Positions 20,055 through 31,600 of a stretch of DNA of 64,000 bases are shown here, piece after piece. The DNA is from Oceanispirochaeta crateris (GTDB taxonomy: Bacteria; Spirochaetota; Spirochaetia; DSM-2461). The notes beneath the pieces were generated by a model. The model was not told where the DNA came from, ran no database searches, and saw nothing but the letters and a program-made list of their open reading frames with translations. The stretch covers positions 3,390,439 through 3,454,438 of the forward strand of contig NZ_CP036150.1 of NCBI RefSeq assembly GCF_008329965.1. Reading direction: 5' to 3'. The position numbers were made by a program, and so were the translations under genes. Every line of letters starts with the position of its first letter. Position 1 is the stretch's first letter.

Positions 20055-20898
20055 TGTCCCAGGATTCTCTCACAGGATAGCGTGAATACTTTTTATCCGG
20101 ATATCCCAGTGTAAAAATCAAACCTATTTTTCTGTCCTCGGGTATGCCGATTTTGGCACGGTGTTTTTTGCTGTACAAAGCCGATTCTGCGAACCCGATC
20201 ATGCAGGACCCTATTCCTCTGGCGTGAGCCGAGAGCATCATGTTTTCACCCGCCAGGGCGCAGTCCGTCCGGCCGAATCGCTTCCCTCTTTTGGCAGGAT
20301 AGGTCAAGACTACTACGGTTGGAGCTCTGTGAAACAGAGGATCGGCCTTTCCATCGACAGTTTGTTTCAGTAGCTGATAAAACCCAGTGATCACTTCCTT
20401 CTTTGCATAACGGCCTAAACCGCCTGCCTTCAACAGAAGCCTGCCTAAGGGGTTCTGCCCGATACGGACAACTTTGAGGAGTATCCTAGCCAGGTCTGCT
20501 GCCAGCACAGGAACTTCAGGTCCATGAAAGAGGAGGGCATCACAGTATTGACTGTTTGTTGCTGTTGCGGTGGTTTCTCCTATTTTGATAATGGATTTAA
20601 GATCTTCTTTGTTTATAGGAGCACTCTTATAATGACGGACAGATCGCTTACTCAGCATCAGGTGGTCCTGAAGCTCTTCTGTTGTCAACTGTGTTACATC
20701 TTCGGGATATCCCGGGAGTTCTTTACCGTCTACTCTTACCGCATTAACGGGACAGACCATACCGCAGTGGCTGCACTCGATGCATCCCTCGCTCATTATC
20801 CGTGCAGAATCCTTCTCTCTGCGTATTGTTTTGGACGGGCATTCTGAAATACAGATGCCGCAGTTGGTACATATTTGTGGGTCAATTTCAAATTTCAT
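20038..20898 (-). CDS. Ferredoxin-nitroreductase fusion protein
   Basis: This protein of about 286 residues begins with two 4Fe-4S motifs, CTNCGICISECP and CIECSHCGMVCP. A nitroreductase-fold FMN domain follows, with the RSVRHYK start, the ALAGENMMLSAHARGIGSCM helix and GLIFTLGYPDKKY near the end. Such proteins pass electrons from an iron-sulfur cluster to a flavin that reduces a small molecule, and they are common in anaerobes. The start is uncertain: I chose ATG 20898, directly before the ferredoxin domain; ATG 20910 or TTG 20940 would add 4 or 14 residues. The 3' end overlaps the NUDIX gene. Confidence 0.9.
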   Translation of the reverse strand: MKFEIDPQICTNCGICISECPSKTIRREKDSARIMSEGCIECSHCGMVCPVNAVRVDGKELPGYPEDVTQLTTEELQDHLMLSKRSVRHYKSAPINKEDLKSIIKIGETTATATNSQYCDALLFHGPEVPVLAADLARILLKVVRIGQNPLGRLLLKAGGLGRYAKKEVITGFYQLLKQTVDGKADPLFHRAPTVVVLTYPAKRGKRFGRTDCALAGENMMLSAHARGIGSCMIGFAESALYSKKHRAKIGIPEDRKIGLIFTLGYPDKKYSRYPVRESWDINLSD

Positions 20899-21067
20899 GG
20901 AGGGATTGTACATTTCCAGCGCCCGGGAAGCAATAATCAAATTGATATGATTTTACTATTGTCTGTTAAAAAATTGTAAAGTTCTGAATAATTTGATGCA
21001 GAAATTATAGTATCAAAGCGTTTATTTATGGTTTTCTAAGCTTTAAGGGTCTTTTTAGCCTATAATT

Positions 21068-21133
21068 ATAAACAGTTTTTACTTTGAGGAGTAGAATATG
21101 AGAAAACCAAAGGTTTCTATAAAAACTGTTTAT
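21068..21133 (+). promoter_or_regulatory. 14-bp inverted repeat enclosing the LruC-gene start
   Basis: A perfect 14-bp inverted repeat has arms at 21068-21081 and 21120-21133. The Shine-Dalgarno GAGGAG (21086-21091) and the ATG (21098) lie in the 38-base loop, and the second arm lies in the coding region. A TATAAT at 21061 sits directly before the first arm. In RNA this would put the start in a long closed loop; in DNA it could be an operator. Confidence 0.5.
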
Positions 21134-22426
21134 GCACTGGGAATGATTGCAGCCCTTTTTATAACATCAACGATAATGTCCGGATGTACCGATTCAGGAC
21201 TTTTAGCTGATCGAAGTTTATCCATTGGAGAATTGCCCGATCAATCTGAAGGTTCTTCTGTCATTCCGCAGGATTCTGTTTTTGATACCGGCCGTTCTGC
21301 CCAGGACTTTTCCTTTGAATCCTATGTTACTGTTGGTTTGGATTTGAGTCTCTCCATAATTGATGAAGAAGGGGAATACCTTCCCGGGGATGATAATATT
21401 GTCATTGTTACCGTGACGACCTTGCAGGACAACGAACTTTTTAGGGGAATGGCTGCACCGGACGGAAAGGTTCAGGGATTTTTTGGAGTTCCTACTTCGA
21501 TCGATTCCATACTTCTTTCAATCGCTGGTCCCGGCTTAGACGGCCGTGTTTTAACCATTGATAATCCTGCTGCTTTGAGCGTCATCAAACGGGATCTCCA
21601 GGTAGTCTCCCTTTTGACAGGCCGCACCCTTTCCGCTGCTCTTGTTGATTCTGATGGAGACGGTGTGCCTGATATTTATGATGCCTTCCCCGCTGACCCT
21701 ACGGTCGCCTTCGAAATTGCCTTCCCGGGAGACGGAAGCAATGTGTTCACTGTTGCCTATGAGGATAACTTTCCCAATTTGGGTGATGGGGATTATAATG
21801 ATTTTGTGGCTAATTATTCTGTTTCAGCAAGAGGGCTGAGCAACAAGTTGTTCTTGCTTTCCGGTACGGCAACGGCTCTGGCAAAGGTCGCCGGATATGA
21901 TCATGAGTTTGGGCTGGTCTTTCGCATTCCCGGTGCCTCAGGGACTCTTTCTACAACTTTAAATGGATCCCCTGTTATCCAGAATCTAGCCGTGGCTGAT
22001 GAAATTCAAATTCCCCTGTTTGCAAGCACTTCTGAGGCTACGTCTGACGGATACTCCACTGCCTCTTTTACGATTATCTTTAGTACAAACCCGGGTGTGC
22101 CTCTTACAGATCTCCCTCCTGCTCCTTTTGATCCTTATCTGTATATTAAAAACACCGATTATGATGTTCATCTTATAGGTGAGTCGCCTCTGCCCGGCTC
22201 CCAGTTATCTTCTGATGAGGATTACCGGGATGCAGATGGCTTCCCCAGAGCCCTTCTAGTTCCCGGAGATTTTGCAGCTCCACAGGAAATGACAAGTATT
22301 CTGGATGCTTATCCTCGTTTTCAGGCTTGGGTGGATGCTGAAGGGGGAATCGATCCTGATGGGCTGATTACTTCAGACTGGTATTTTTATCCGGATTCTA
22401 CATTAACCATGGATATTTCCTCCTAG
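21098..22426 (+). CDS. LruC domain-containing lipoprotein
   Basis: This 442-residue exported protein has a long signal peptide ending TIMSGC, a relaxed spirochaetal lipobox. A calcium-binding-type DSDGDGVPDIYDAFPAD stretch lies near residue 185. It is followed by the LruC-domain signature YEDNFPNLGDGDYNDFVANY and a GYDHEFGLVFRIP strand. The family is named after Leptospira LruC, and its members are secreted or surface proteins of unknown biochemical role. A strong GAGGAG site precedes the ATG. It lies just upstream of the giant surface-protein gene, on the same strand, but a hairpin between them probably ends most transcripts. Confidence 0.87.
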   Translation: MRKPKVSIKTVYALGMIAALFITSTIMSGCTDSGLLADRSLSIGELPDQSEGSSVIPQDSVFDTGRSAQDFSFESYVTVGLDLSLSIIDEEGEYLPGDDNIVIVTVTTLQDNELFRGMAAPDGKVQGFFGVPTSIDSILLSIAGPGLDGRVLTIDNPAALSVIKRDLQVVSLLTGRTLSAALVDSDGDGVPDIYDAFPADPTVAFEIAFPGDGSNVFTVAYEDNFPNLGDGDYNDFVANYSVSARGLSNKLFLLSGTATALAKVAGYDHEFGLVFRIPGASGTLSTTLNGSPVIQNLAVADEIQIPLFASTSEATSDGYSTASFTIIFSTNPGVPLTDLPPAPFDPYLYIKNTDYDVHLIGESPLPGSQLSSDEDYRDADGFPRALLVPGDFAAPQEMTSILDAYPRFQAWVDAEGGIDPDGLITSDWYFYPDSTLTMDISS

Positions 22427-22451
22427 TACCAGGAAGGTAATCTAATCTTTT

Positions 22452-22472
22452 CAGCCCCGGGTTTCGGGGCTG
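22452..22472 (+). terminator. Probable terminator after the LruC gene
   Basis: A perfect 8-bp GC-rich stem (22452-22459 with 22465-22472) has a 5-base loop and is followed by the weak T-rich stretch TATTTATAT. Read-through into the giant gene is possible. Confidence 0.6.
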
Positions 22473-22536
22473 TATTTATATCCAGGTTCAGTATACGTAT
22501 AAAAATCAGTTGATTAATAGATAGGGAGGCTCTTTC

Positions 22537-22557
22537 GTGATATATTTAGATAGTTGA
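22537..22557 (+). promoter_or_regulatory. Possible six-codon leader peptide before the giant gene
   Basis: A good Shine-Dalgarno (GGGAGG at 22524-22529) precedes GTG at 22537 and then six codons ending in TGA at 22555-22557. The stop overlaps a TTG in the long frame (TTGA), as in coupled genes. It could drive re-initiation, or the leader could be chance. Confidence 0.3.
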
Positions 22558-22664
22558 CAACAAGTCGTGGTCAGATAATTAATGAAAATTCCTTTGAGCG
22601 TTTTTTCCGGGTGGCAGGATTGCCAAAAGACTACTTATGCATGGAGTTCTTGGGTAAATCAGTG

Positions 22665-25600
22665 ATGATATGTGATGGATTTCGTAAAAAGATAAAATTT
22701 ATATTCCTCCTGGTTTTTTTGATTGCATTGCTTGTACCAACCTGGGGGCAGAATCAGACCCAGTATCCCAGTGAATCAGGCAACTACTCTGCCGTTGTGG
22801 GCAGCCTGGCCCAGGGCGCTTTAGACCGGGTCGAAGTTGTCTTTTTTGAGATTCCATCAGAAATTACAAGTGATCTGTATTTTGCTGTTAAGGGAGCCAC
22901 ACAACGGAATGCCGATCCTGATGAATCAAATGCAGGCACCACTACTTTCTATCTTATTGGGGGAGTCGGTGCTCATTCCAGTGCCTCCTCTCAGAGTGTT
23001 TCCTATGCCGATACCTCCTATCTGACAGGAACACCCCTGCGGGCTTTTCAGGTTGTAAACCGGACGGTTCAAACTGGTACGGCTCCCGATACTTCCTTAA
23101 CCCTCCAGGCTCCACTGGATACGACAGGCACAGCTTACGCGACCACAGCGGATGCCTTGCCCAATGACAACACAACCTGGATCTATTTTCCGGCAGTTAA
23201 CGCCACCCAGGGAGAACTCATTGGGTCAAAACGGTATTTCAAAGTTGTTGTTCACCATTCCACATCTGGTTCGAATCAGAAGAATGCTTTTCAGTTGGAT
23301 GTGTCTCTTGTCGCTCCCGCTTCTTCTCCCACTCTTGTTCCCGATGCCCGATCCTTTTCCTATTCCAGGGTCATCGGAGCCTATAATGCTACAGCGGGAG
23401 GAACCTGGAATATTCATCCCTTAGTCCCCGCAGGCTCAACGGGAACAGTTGATTTCTATAATTTTGACATGGATAGTACTGAGTCTATTTTTTGGGAAAA
23501 TATTGATGACAGCCGCTCCGGAACTTTAACCGTGGGCACCGTGAGTGGTGGAACGGAGGTTGATAATATTTCCATCCTGGATTCTACAGCAACCGGGGAA
23601 GGAATCGATACGAAAGGGACATGGCTGTATCAAATTGTGGAAATATCGGGCGCCGGCACGGATCCCAATCCCTTTGAAGTCTGGGTTGAAAACGATGGCG
23701 AACCTCTTCGCTTGTATTCATCGGAAATCAACACGGTCCCGGATCCCTATTATGTCGCGATAAGCACCACATCCACCACAGCAACCACGGGTACTAGTGT
23801 ACAGATAAACCTGCAGATTGTGGACAGTACTGGGAGTCCCGTGGATTACCGGCAGAATATTTATGTGGAAGCACAGGACGTGGATGGGACTTCTTTACCC
23901 GTTATTTCGCCGGATTCCACAGGTACGGCCGATACCGAGGTGATTACCACCAGCGCCGCAGGAGCCGCCAGTTTTACCCTATCCGAGTCTGATGATGGGG
24001 ATATCGTAACCATTGCCCTCTTTACCGATGGAACCAACGGTTCGGATGATTTCGGTGCTGGTACTGATGACAGTGTTTCCATTACCTTTGCAGACAATCC
24101 CCTGCCTGTGATCGAATCTCTGGGAGATACTTCTGTTCTGGAAGGTACTGCTACGGCGGCTCTGCAGAGGGTCGTTATTTCTGATGATGGAGTCGTCGAC
24201 CTGGTCAGCGGTAATACACTGAGCCTCAAACTGGATACAACAGAAACTGTCATTTTCAAGACTACCTCGCCCACCGTGACCGTCTGGGATTCAGCAGGAG
24301 GAGCAGGAACGGGTGTTATTGGTGCCACATCACGTAATGTGGACACGAAGGTCTTTGATTTTCCCATTACGACGACTTTTGCATCCGGAGACTATGTCAC
24401 CATAGAGGGGCTGGAAATCGATGCTTCTGGTGCATCAGTTACGTCGGATCAGAGTTTCTCTCTTCAGCTGGATTATGACGGTGATGCTAGTTATGATGCC
24501 ACCGATACCCGGACTATTACCATCACAGATTCTACAACCCGAACCTATATTGGTTCTGATGGAGTCTGGACTACGGATTCCAACTGGTCGCCTGCTACGG
24601 CTCCGGTTGACGGAGATTCGGTCATCGTTTCACCTACGGCTACAACGGGTACACCTCTCATTCTGGATGCTTCAGTGACCTCTCTGGCGAACCTCACCAT
24701 CCAGGGAGGAGCTTACCTCGATCTCAACGGAAATGATTTAACTGTCGCATCTATTTTTTCCAATAATGGAACTTTGCGTCTGACTGGAACAGAAACTACA
24801 ACCATCACCAATGATACAGACAGCGGAACTGTGCAATATACCGCTGGACCTATTGCATCACTACCTTTAGGAGATACTTATTATCATCTGACATTTGGTG
24901 ATGGTTCGGCAGTAAGCTATCTGATGAGTGGAAATCTAACAGTTAACGGTGATATGGTAATAAATGACAACTTTTCAGTTGTCGATAGTGGTTCATTTAA
25001 TCTTGTTGTTACTGGGAATCTGATGCTGAGTGGGGGAAGCTCCGTTCTTTCATATTTTGCAGGAGGAACCATTGGTGTTTCCGGCAATGTGGTCAATAAC
25101 GGTACTATTCAGAATAAAACCGGGCTTATCACGTTTCAGGGAGCCTATTCAGGGACCGGAACTATGGATTTTGCAGGTACCGGCGACATTGTGTTTCAGG
25201 GAAATGTCGATTTTTCAGGTGGAGCTATAGATAATCTGGATAGCAGTGATCTATTTGTTTTTTCAGGAGGAGCGGCTCAGCAGCTGACAACCGGGGGTGT
25301 TACAATGCCCCCCCTTCAGTTAAACAGTGCCGGTGGAACCGTGTCCCTTGCAGATGATGCAACTCTGACTGCTTTGGCGGATCTGACTCTGACCGCCGGG
25401 ACATTGGATCTGGATGGGAATACAATCACCATTCCGGGCAATTTGACCTTTGCTGCCGCAGGAATACTCATTGACTCCGCCGGGGTTATTGATTTAAGCG
25501 GAAATTGGGACAACACCCTGGCCGGGACCTACACGGCCAGCGGTACAGCTCTCTTCAGCGGAACAACGGCTTTGACCAGTGGCGGTGAAAGTTTTAATGA

Positions 25601-28600
25601 CATGACAGTCTCCGGAGCTCTCACTCTAAATGACGGGACAGATGTTAATGGTGACCTTGGTATTGCTGCTGCCGGGACCCTGACCGATGGCGGCTTTCAG
25701 CTGAATACGGCCGGTGACTTTACGGTTACATCCGGAGGAACCCTAACTCTGACTGGAACGACCGTCTTTGATGGGACAACGTCTCTAACCAGTGCAGCTG
25801 AGAATTTTAATGATGTGACTGTGACAGGCGCTCTGACCCTTACTGACGATGCTGCATTGAACTCTTCCGGGGATTTGACTTTAAGTTCGGGAACATTGGA
25901 TTTGGATGGGAATACAATCACCATTCCGGGCAATTTGACATTTGCCGCTGCAGGTACACTCATTGATACCGCTGGAATCATAGATTTAAGCGGTGATTGG
26001 GATAATACTGCAGGTGGTACCTATACAGCAACTGGAACGGTCAGATTTTTGGATAATGCTACAAGCTCTGTCATTTCGGGAGATACAGGATTCTTTAATT
26101 TCCAGGTTCCCAATACCGTCGGAGCAAAAACTCTTCAATTTACAGCCTTATCAACACAGAGTGTCTCTGGTGCCTTTAATGTTCAGGGGACTGATGCTGC
26201 TAATCGGGTTATTCTTGAGAGCACCAGTGCCGGAACTCTCTGGCTCCTTGATTTGAGTTCTGCAACCGTAACCGCTGATTACCTGGAGATACAGGACAGT
26301 GATTTGGTAGGGGCTGCTCCGGCGCCCTTGAGCCCTGTCACGTCCGGGAGTTTTGTTGATAATGGAAATAATGATATTTTTGCAGCTGGAACAGGTTCCT
26401 TTGGGGATGATAATGCCCGGTGGGATCTTTTGTATACCTGGACCGGTACTATAGATAATGACTGGGATACTCCCGGCAATTGGAGCCCTACAACCGTACC
26501 GGGGGCGGGAACGACTGTGGTTATTCCCAATGTTGCCAATGATCCTGTAAAAGCGGCCTCAAGCGGAGCTGTGTCTCTGGATTCTTTGGAAATCCAGGCC
26601 GGAGCTTCTCTCTCCATGGAAGGCAATAGCCTTACTGTCACAAGCACTTATACCAACGCCGGAACAGGCGTGCTTCAGCTCCGGGGGGATGAGGCAGTTG
26701 TATCTCTGCCTGCCTCTCCCATACCGGGAATAGTTGAGTATTATGGCTCAGGCGGTACCCAGACAGGTTTGTCCGGAGGGAACAGCTATACAAATCTTGC
26801 TTTTATTGACAATACTCCCGGGACCCTCGGAAGCGACACCCTTTTTGAGCTGGGTGCAGGGTTGACGGTTTCCGGGATACTGGAGATTGACACAGGATAT
26901 GAACTGGATCTGACCGGGTTTGCTCTGGATGTAACGGGACTCTCTTCATTTACCAACGCCGGTGTTCTACGGGCGGCAGGAACAGAAACCATCACCAATC
27001 TCGCGGGATTGCAGACCGGTGCCGGAAGTGCCATTCCCGGAAGTGTTGAATATGATGGAACAGGATCAGCTGTGCTGGGAAATGCCTATATTGATCTTCA
27101 GATAAATGGAACCGGAGATATAACTCTGGGAGCAAATCTGGATGTCAGCGGTACATTGACCGTAACAAGCGGAGCCTTGAGTATTGCAAATCGGACTCTG
27201 ACGGTAGCCACTTTAGATCATCAAGCCGGCGGATCATTAAGCGGTACGACCGGGGCAGTATCTGTCACTGATGCCACCCTTGGATCGGATATCACCATGT
27301 CCGGAGCGGGAACCATCAGTTTTAGCGGCGGTGCTGTTGACCTGACAGGAGACACAGTTCTGAGTAGTGTCGGGGGGGATATCACCCTGGACAGTACCTT
27401 TGATGGAGCCAATGATCTAACTGCGAATGCCGGAGCCGGGGATGTGATCATAAGCGAAGCGATAGGTGGAGGAACCCGTGTTTCAGCGGTTAGTCTAACA
27501 GGGGCCGAGATTAGACTGGGATCAGGAATTTCTACAGATAACAGTGCTTTGACCTTCAGCAGCCCTGTCTTACTCATGGCGGACACTCTCCTCGATACCA
27601 ATACAGGCGCAGGGAACATCACCTTCTCGAGTACTTTGAATACCAATGCTTCTCCTTTTACCCTGGGGCTGACAGCAGGAACGGGAGATATCACTTTTGA
27701 CGGTGTTGTGGGAATTGCCGACGGCAATGCCAATCGCCCTGGAACTCTGACGATTTCATCTGCGGTAACAATCAATCAGAATGCAGATGTATTTTTAGCT
27801 CAGGATTTGGCTGTAACAGCGGGAGACTGGCAGCTGGGAGCGGTAACTCTTGATTTGGATGGAAGTCTCAGCGGAGCGGGAAGCCTGACAAGTACAGCTG
27901 CCAGTGCCATCAATATCGGAACAAACCTTACGGTCACAACCTTCACCCACGGGGGCAGTTCCATAGTTACCTTTGATGAAGCTCCGGCGTCTTCAGTAGG
28001 AACATACAGTTTTTTCAACCTTGTGATCAACAAAACCGGAGCCGCGAATACGGTCTTAAGTACGGGAGCCTGGACAGTCACCGGCAGTTTGACCATGACA
28101 CAGGGTACCTGGACAGCGGGAGCTTTTACCCATCAGATCGCGGGTAGTTGGGATTCTTCCAGTGCGAATTTCAGCTGGGTTGAAGCGGGCAGTACGATTC
28201 AGTTGACCAGTACAAATCCGGGAATCATCACCAGTGGTGGAGCCGCAGATCCATTTAATAATCTAACTCTGGATGATGGTGGGGTTTTAAGTACCAGTGC
28301 TGTCAATGTAGATGGAACACTCCTTCTTAGTAGTGGAAGTTTGAGTACAGTTGATCAGGATCTTACCGTTGCTACTTTGAATCATCAGGGGGCGGGTACC
28401 ATCTCAGGCACGACAGGTGCCATTACTGTAACCGATGCCACCCTTGGATCGGATATAACCATGTCCGGAGCGGGAACCACCAGTTTTAGCGGCGGTGCTG
28501 TTGACCTGACAGGAGACACAGTTCTGAGTAGTGTCGGGGGGGATATCACCCTGGACAGTACCTTTGATGGAGCCAATAATCTGAGCGTGAATACCGGAAC

Positions 28601-31600
28601 AGGGGATGTGATCATAAGCGCAGCGATAGGTGGAGGAACCCGTGTTTCAGCGGTTAGTTTGACAGGAGCCGAGATTCGACTGGGATCAGGGATTTCCACA
28701 GATGACAGTGCTTTGACCTTCAGCAGTCCTGTCTTACTCATGGCGGACACTCTCCTTGATACCAATACGGGCGCAGGGAACATCACCTTCTCAAGCACTC
28801 TGAATACCAATGCTTCTCCTTTTACCCTGGGGCTGACTGCAGGAACGGGAGATATCACTTTCGATGATGTTGTGGGAATTGCCGACGGCAATGCCAATCG
28901 TCCTGGAACACTGACGGTAACATCTGCGGTAACAATCAATCAGAATGCAGATGTATTCCTGGCTCAGGATTTGGCTGTAACAGCGGGAGACTGGCAGCTG
29001 GGAGCGGTAACTCTTGATCTGGATGGAAGTCTCAGCGGAGCGGGAAGCCTGACAAGTACAGCTGCCAGTGCCATCAATATCGGAACAAACCTTACGGTCA
29101 CAACCTTCACTCACGGGGGCAGTTCCACAGTTACCTTTGATGAATCTCCGGCGTCTTCAGTAGGAACATACAGTTTTTTCAACCTTGTGATCAACAAAAC
29201 CGGAGCCGCGAATACGGTCTTAAGTACGGGAGCCTGGACAGTCACCGGCAGTTTGACCATGACACAGGGTACCTGGACAGCGGGAGCTTTTACCCATCAG
29301 ATCGCGGGTAGTTGGGATTCTTCTTCAGCGAATTTCAGCTGGGTTGAAGCGGGCAGTACGATTCAGTTGACCAGTACAAATCCGGGAATCATCACCAGCG
29401 GTGGAGCCGCAGATCCATTTAACAATCTAACTCTGGATGATGGTGGGGTTTTAAGTACCAGTGCTGTCAATGTAGATGGAACACTCCTTCTTAGTAGTGG
29501 AAGTTTGGATACGGTTGATCAGGATCTAACAGTTGTGACTTTAGATCATCAGGGGGCGGGTACCATCTCAGGTACAACAGGTACTATTGCTGTAACAAAT
29601 GCCACCCTTGGAAATAATATTACAAAGTCCAGTGGTGCCTTAAATGTTTCCGGCGGAACTCTTGTCTCTCTTACGGGACCGGTTGCTCTGGATGCAGGAT
29701 TAGGTACCATTTCTCTTGGTACAGATTTTTCAGGCGCTTTTGCTCTGACTTTAACCGCGGCTACTAGTACCATTACTTCAGACTTGGGAACAACAGTTGA
29801 TTTGGCCAGTTTTACAGCCAATGGAACGGTGAATATTACCACTACATTAGAAACTTCCGGCGATATGCTCTTCAATGATGATGTTGTTCTAACTGGTGGA
29901 GACAGTAGTCTTACCAGTTCTGCAGGCAACATCACATTTACAGGGACAGTCGAAGACGATGTTGCTGCTGCTGTTAGGGCTTTAACTCTCGACAGTGGGG
30001 GTACTATCATATTCAGTAATACTGTAGGGAGTCTCAGACCTTTGGGTATTTTGACTGTGGATGGAGCAACAACGGGAGTCACAGCATCCAATACCATTGA
30101 CGCCTACTCTATGGTCATTACCAATGGAGGAGCGGTAGATCTGAATGGTACAATTACAGTCCCGAATGGTTTCTCCAGTACAGGTACAACCTTTGATAAT
30201 ACAGGAGCCAGTATAACAACAACTGATACAGATATCGTTATTGATCATACCGGGGATCTAACTCTTCATGCCGCCTTATCCACAGGAGTAGGCGGGGTCG
30301 GGATTATTGATATTGATACAGATGGGACAATAAGTCTGAATGCCCCTATAACATCTGGAGACGGAAATGTGACCATCGACTCTGTTGGGCTGGCAACCTT
30401 GACAGCTTTTGCTGACATAACGACGACTTCAGGAACTGTTGAGTTTGGAGGTACCAGCACTGGTTCCTTAAATACTGCCGCTGATGTGACAACAGTTGAT
30501 GCTGCTATTACCTTTAATCAGGCGGTCACTCTCTCAGGTGGGGGTACTGTCACAATTGATTCTGATGCGGGAGCAGGGGATATCACTTTTAATGGCAATA
30601 TTGATGGAACTAGCAGTGAAAATCTCATTGTGGATGCAGGGATTGGTAATGTTGCTTTTAACTCTGCTCCCATTGGATCTACAACGGCAATTGGAGATCT
30701 TACTGTAACAGGAACTTCTCTGGATCTCTTTACAATTGGAGGAGGTTCCGCCGGTGCCGGGACAGTTTTATTGACTGCTGACTCTGCAGGAAGTATCACA
30801 TTAAGAGGGACAGATTATTTTACATCAGGACCTCAGACCTATGTCTCCGGAAGCGGTGGAATTCAGTATTTGAGAGGGGCTGGCAGCGGTGCAATGAATG
30901 CCGGTGCCAATACAATCACCTTTGGAAATGCTGTGGATTCAGCAGGCATTGGAGATCTATATCTTAATTTTTCAGGATTCACTCTCACTTTGCAGTCTGA
31001 TGTTGTTTGTGGTCAATTTGTATTTCTTAACGGAACCCTCAATTTAAATGAAAAAACACTGTCTACTTCAAATAACGGTGGGCGCGACCTTGTCCTCCTT
31101 AATGGTACGGCAGCAACCATTTTTGATGATCCTGATTGGTCTGCAGCTAATACTCGCTTTGAATATATTGACAGGTCATCCTTACTCTTTGATCCAGGTA
31201 CTTATAGTGCTGCTTTTTCAGACCTCGAGGCCAGTACTATCAATGTGGAGGGGAATTTTTATTCTAATGGAGTGGACCTTCCTGCAACAGCCTCCTGGTA
31301 CCTAAATGTGCAGAATAATAACACATCCACTCCAGTGCATAATCCAGGAAACACTGCTACTGACTGGGGAACTCCCTATAATGTTTTTTTTAATGGAACT
31401 GTTGAGAACTCAGTGCTAAATGGAGGCGGAACTACCGGTTCTGTTGCCGCAGCGGCATCCGTCGGGGCGAATGATACTGGAATGAACGCCACAGATGGTG
31501 GAGGAAATACGGTTTTTATTCCTGTCACAGGGGCGACTGGTGAAGATGCTGGAGGGTGGCAGTTTTCAAGACCTTCTATTACATCTATTGAAACCGTTTG

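Noticed and set aside
27221-28939. Long minus-strand open frames rich in Val, Pro and Ser (27221-27775 and 28385-28939)
   Set aside because: They are antisense shadows of the duplicated part of the giant gene; they exist twice only because the plus-strand sequence is duplicated.
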